The position numbers and the translations under genes were made by a program. The notes beneath the pieces are model-generated. The model searched no databases and was not told the DNA's origin. It worked only from the letters and a program-made list of their open reading frames with translations. A stretch of 64,000 nt of DNA. It comes from Candidatus Thalassarchaeum betae. GTDB taxonomy: Archaea > Thermoplasmatota > Poseidoniia > Poseidoniales > Thalassarchaeaceae. The stretch is taken from the NCBI GenBank assembly GCA_022448665.1, contig JAKUUO010000003.1, positions 68,561-132,560 of the forward strand, read 5' to 3'. Below are positions 63,612-64,000 of this stretch, in pieces (position 1 is the first letter of the stretch; each line of letters opens with the position of its first letter).

Positions 63612-64000
63612 TCAAGCCCTACGCCGCTCTTTGTACTCCTCAAGGCGTTCTTTGCGTGTGATGCGACCGTCCGAGAGCGGGAACGCAAAGGTGCGCAGTG
63701 CGAGGAAGGCGAGGAAGCCGAAGGCGGCTGTGTTGGCAACCCATGTGTACCAGTGGTTGTAGCCTAGGGTGTCACTGAAGTATGCTGTTGAAGCAGTCGA
63801 GATGGCCAACAGGACGGTGTAGATCGCCATCATGACAGTGAGGCTCTTGGTGTATCCTGTTGGCGACTCGAAGGTGAGCCATCGATGCAGGAAGTGCGCC
63901 TGCCACGAGCTTACGAAGTAGGCGATAGCCCAAGCGCTGGCGGCCGGGAAGCGGTCGGAGAGAGTCATCCCGTGAAGCCAGTAATAGAGCAGGAAGAAGA
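63612..64000 (-). CDS. GtrA-like membrane protein (5-prime end outside window)
   Basis: At least 129 residues. The frame is open to the window edge, so the N-terminus is missing. Segments WAIAYFVSSWQAHFLHRWLTF, VMMAIYTVLLAISTASTAYF and WVANTAAFGFLAFLALRTFAF match the four-helix GtrA-like family, with FLHRWLTF in the place of the typical FLLNRRWVF and a basic C-terminal tail (RKERLEEYKERRR). GtrA proteins are linked to lipid-bound sugar flipping or cell-surface glycan synthesis. Probably only a few residues are missing upstream of the FFLLYYW segment. Confidence 0.72.
   Translation of the reverse strand, partial: FFLLYYWLHGMTLSDRFPAASAWAIAYFVSSWQAHFLHRWLTFESPTGYTKSLTVMMAIYTVLLAISTASTAYFSDTLGYNHWYTWVANTAAFGFLAFLALRTFAFPLSDGRITRKERLEEYKERRRA

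Overview
The window reads as a compact, gene-dense euryarchaeal chromosome segment, most likely a marine planktonic Poseidoniales (Marine Group II) type lineage. Archaeal markers seen directly are CDC48, the MC1 chromatin protein, an Hjc-like resolvase, ribosomal protein L15e, an aIF1A / RIO1 / Dim2-like KH operon, a presenilin-type protease and a tRNA-Tyr with an intron at 37/38. An aerobic heterotroph is suggested by a three-gene succinate dehydrogenase, a leucine-degradation carboxylase cluster and a complex I operon, with very large exported Ig-fold proteins beside it. The lineage name is inferred from gene content; no 16S gene is present.

Layout. 1-9.9 kb: CDC48 (C-terminus off the edge), aldehyde dehydrogenase, a 36-residue zinc microprotein, sdhCAB, MC1, a stand-alone RAM protein, a macrodomain protein and an Hjc-like nuclease. 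10-23 kb: site-2 protease, signal peptidase I, a Ca-dependent PLC-like lipoprotein, an Lhr-type helicase, a small kinase, dCMP deaminase, FolC, a presenilin homologue, SerS and a DUF4126 protein. 23-31 kb, minus strand: 3-methylcrotonyl-CoA carboxylase with its hydratase and a detached biotin carrier, a DUF63 protein, and the Dim2 / RIO1 / aIF1A operon. 31.1-43.1 kb: a twelve-gene complex I operon read A-B-C-D-H-I-J1-J2-K-L-M-N, without NuoEFG. 43.1-57.9 kb: five minus-strand genes for secreted or membrane-anchored proteins (898, 1500, 193, 1462 and 799 residues), including a subtilase. 58-64 kb: RNase Z, a PRC-barrel protein, L15e, tRNA-Tyr, FtsZ, a PGF-CTERM-like protein, HisS and a partial GtrA-like protein.

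Genes that work together: SdhCAB and complex I feed a quinone pool; the carboxylase cluster supplies acyl-CoA catabolism; three membrane proteases and a secreted subtilase form a protein-export and turnover set; the aIF1A operon serves ribosome assembly and initiation.

The most unexpected signal is not a gene. Eight junctions between same-strand neighbours carry a short perfect inverted repeat (6-9 bp stem, 3-4 nt loop). In the sense direction every loop is closed by a C-G pair, and six of the eight loops begin with UA. Two of these sit exactly 3 nt before a start codon with the same UAG loop. I found none in the divergent gaps. I cannot match this to a described archaeal element.
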